64,000 nt of DNA from CAVSUZ01 sp963795415 (GTDB lineage: Bacteria > Pseudomonadota > Alphaproteobacteria > Acetobacterales > Acetobacteraceae). The notes under the pieces are model-generated. The model searched no databases. It saw only the letters and a program-made list of their open reading frames with translations, and had not been told where the DNA came from. The stretch spans positions 434,001-498,000 of the forward strand of contig CAWCHQ010000001.1 in the NCBI GenBank assembly GCA_963795415.1, in the 5' to 3' direction. Position numbers and translations under genes: made by a program. Shown here in pieces: positions 63,879-64,000 of the stretch. Positions within the stretch are counted from its first letter, which is position 1. The number at the start of each line of letters is the position of its first letter.

Positions 63879-63916
63879 GGTTTGCAGTGTTTGAGGTCTG
63901 TGGTGCTTGAGGTTCG
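63869..63916. repeat. 16-bp imperfect tandem repeat, three copies, before the LivG-type gene
   Basis: CAGTGTCTGAGGTTTG, CAGTGTTTGAGGTCTG and TGGTGCTTGAGGTTCG follow each other at 63869, 63885 and 63901. Each has TGAGG, a possible ribosome-site core; the GTG start of the ATPase gene lies in the third copy. Confidence 0.85.
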
Positions 63917-64000
63917 TGACCTCAGCAAGTCATTCGGCGGGTTCCGCGCCGTCAGCAATGTCAGCCTCGCCGTCGAAACGCGCCAGATCGCTGCGCTGAT
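63903..64000 (+). CDS. LivG-type ABC transporter ATP-binding protein (5' part)
   Basis: The first 32 codons, from GTG 63903, read LEVRDLSKSFGGFRAVSNVS then LAVETRQIAALI, the N-terminal beta strands preceding Walker A in LivG. The window ends before the nucleotide site. It completes the liv-type operon order (binding protein, H, M, G). Confidence 0.85.
   Translation, partial: MLEVRDLSKSFGGFRAVSNVSLAVETRQIAAL

Overview
The window is visibly GC-rich and looks like an alphaproteobacterial chromosome. Acetobacteraceae/Rhodospirillales is the likely group, inferred from the OprB-type porin with HemP, the DUF736/DUF2493/AlpA/RepA mobile-element backbone and the DUF6065 gene; no rRNA or other taxonomic marker is present. 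I saw no tRNA, rRNA or CRISPR array.

Region 1 (1-21262) is a catabolic regulon. It holds a LacI-type regulator, three Gfo/Idh/MocA oxidoreductases, two xylose-isomerase-like TIM-barrel proteins, a zinc alcohol dehydrogenase, a Rieske ferredoxin, an amidohydrolase, an enolase-superfamily enzyme and a dimethylformamidase-like protein. It also encodes two complete importers, one MalFGK/Ugp-type and one Dpp-type, the latter split over divergent operons. Four copies of one palindrome (consensus TTGGAACGTTCCAA) sit in front of its transcription units.

Region 2 (21263-28710) is a graveyard of mobile DNA: two decayed IS5-type elements, each with TTAG target duplications and inverted repeats; a broken IS66-type transposase; a tyrosine recombinase coupled to an unknown gene; and fragments of a Sel1 protein, a Tn3 transposase and a BKACE gene.

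Region 3 (28747-37085) is a second sugar operon: ribose-type ABC importer, SDR, two tandem SMP-30 lactonases and a divergent GntR regulator. Next come about 1.3 kb without a clear gene, then a remnant of an integrative/conjugative element (38410-44147) with AlpA, RepA, DUF736, a membrane protein and a DUF2493 fragment. It surrounds a LysR-DoxX-NmrA cassette.

Region 4 (44303-50490) has an aspartoacylase-like hydrolase and an apparently iron-linked set: hemP, OprB-type porin, secreted beta-propeller and Dyp-type peroxidase. Two Fur-box-like palindromes are present. Region 5 (50570-55769) is tkt-gap-pgk plus a Nudix hydrolase, followed by hairpin-rich repeats.

Region 6 (56570-60606) is the most unusual locus: a 65-residue peptide ending in two 16-residue repeats (TKD[S/T]GRVHIGGGMMRF), a DUF6065 protein, a convergent TolB/TPR-type protein and an MFS exporter. 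It resembles a RiPP-type peptide locus of no class I recognise. The window ends in a branched-chain-amino-acid-type (Liv) importer.

At least 18 genes or remnants carry single-base frameshifts, and several carry compensating pairs. Either the assembly has many indel errors or the region is decaying. Genes whose homology continues across such a break are annotated over their full extent and marked pseudogene.
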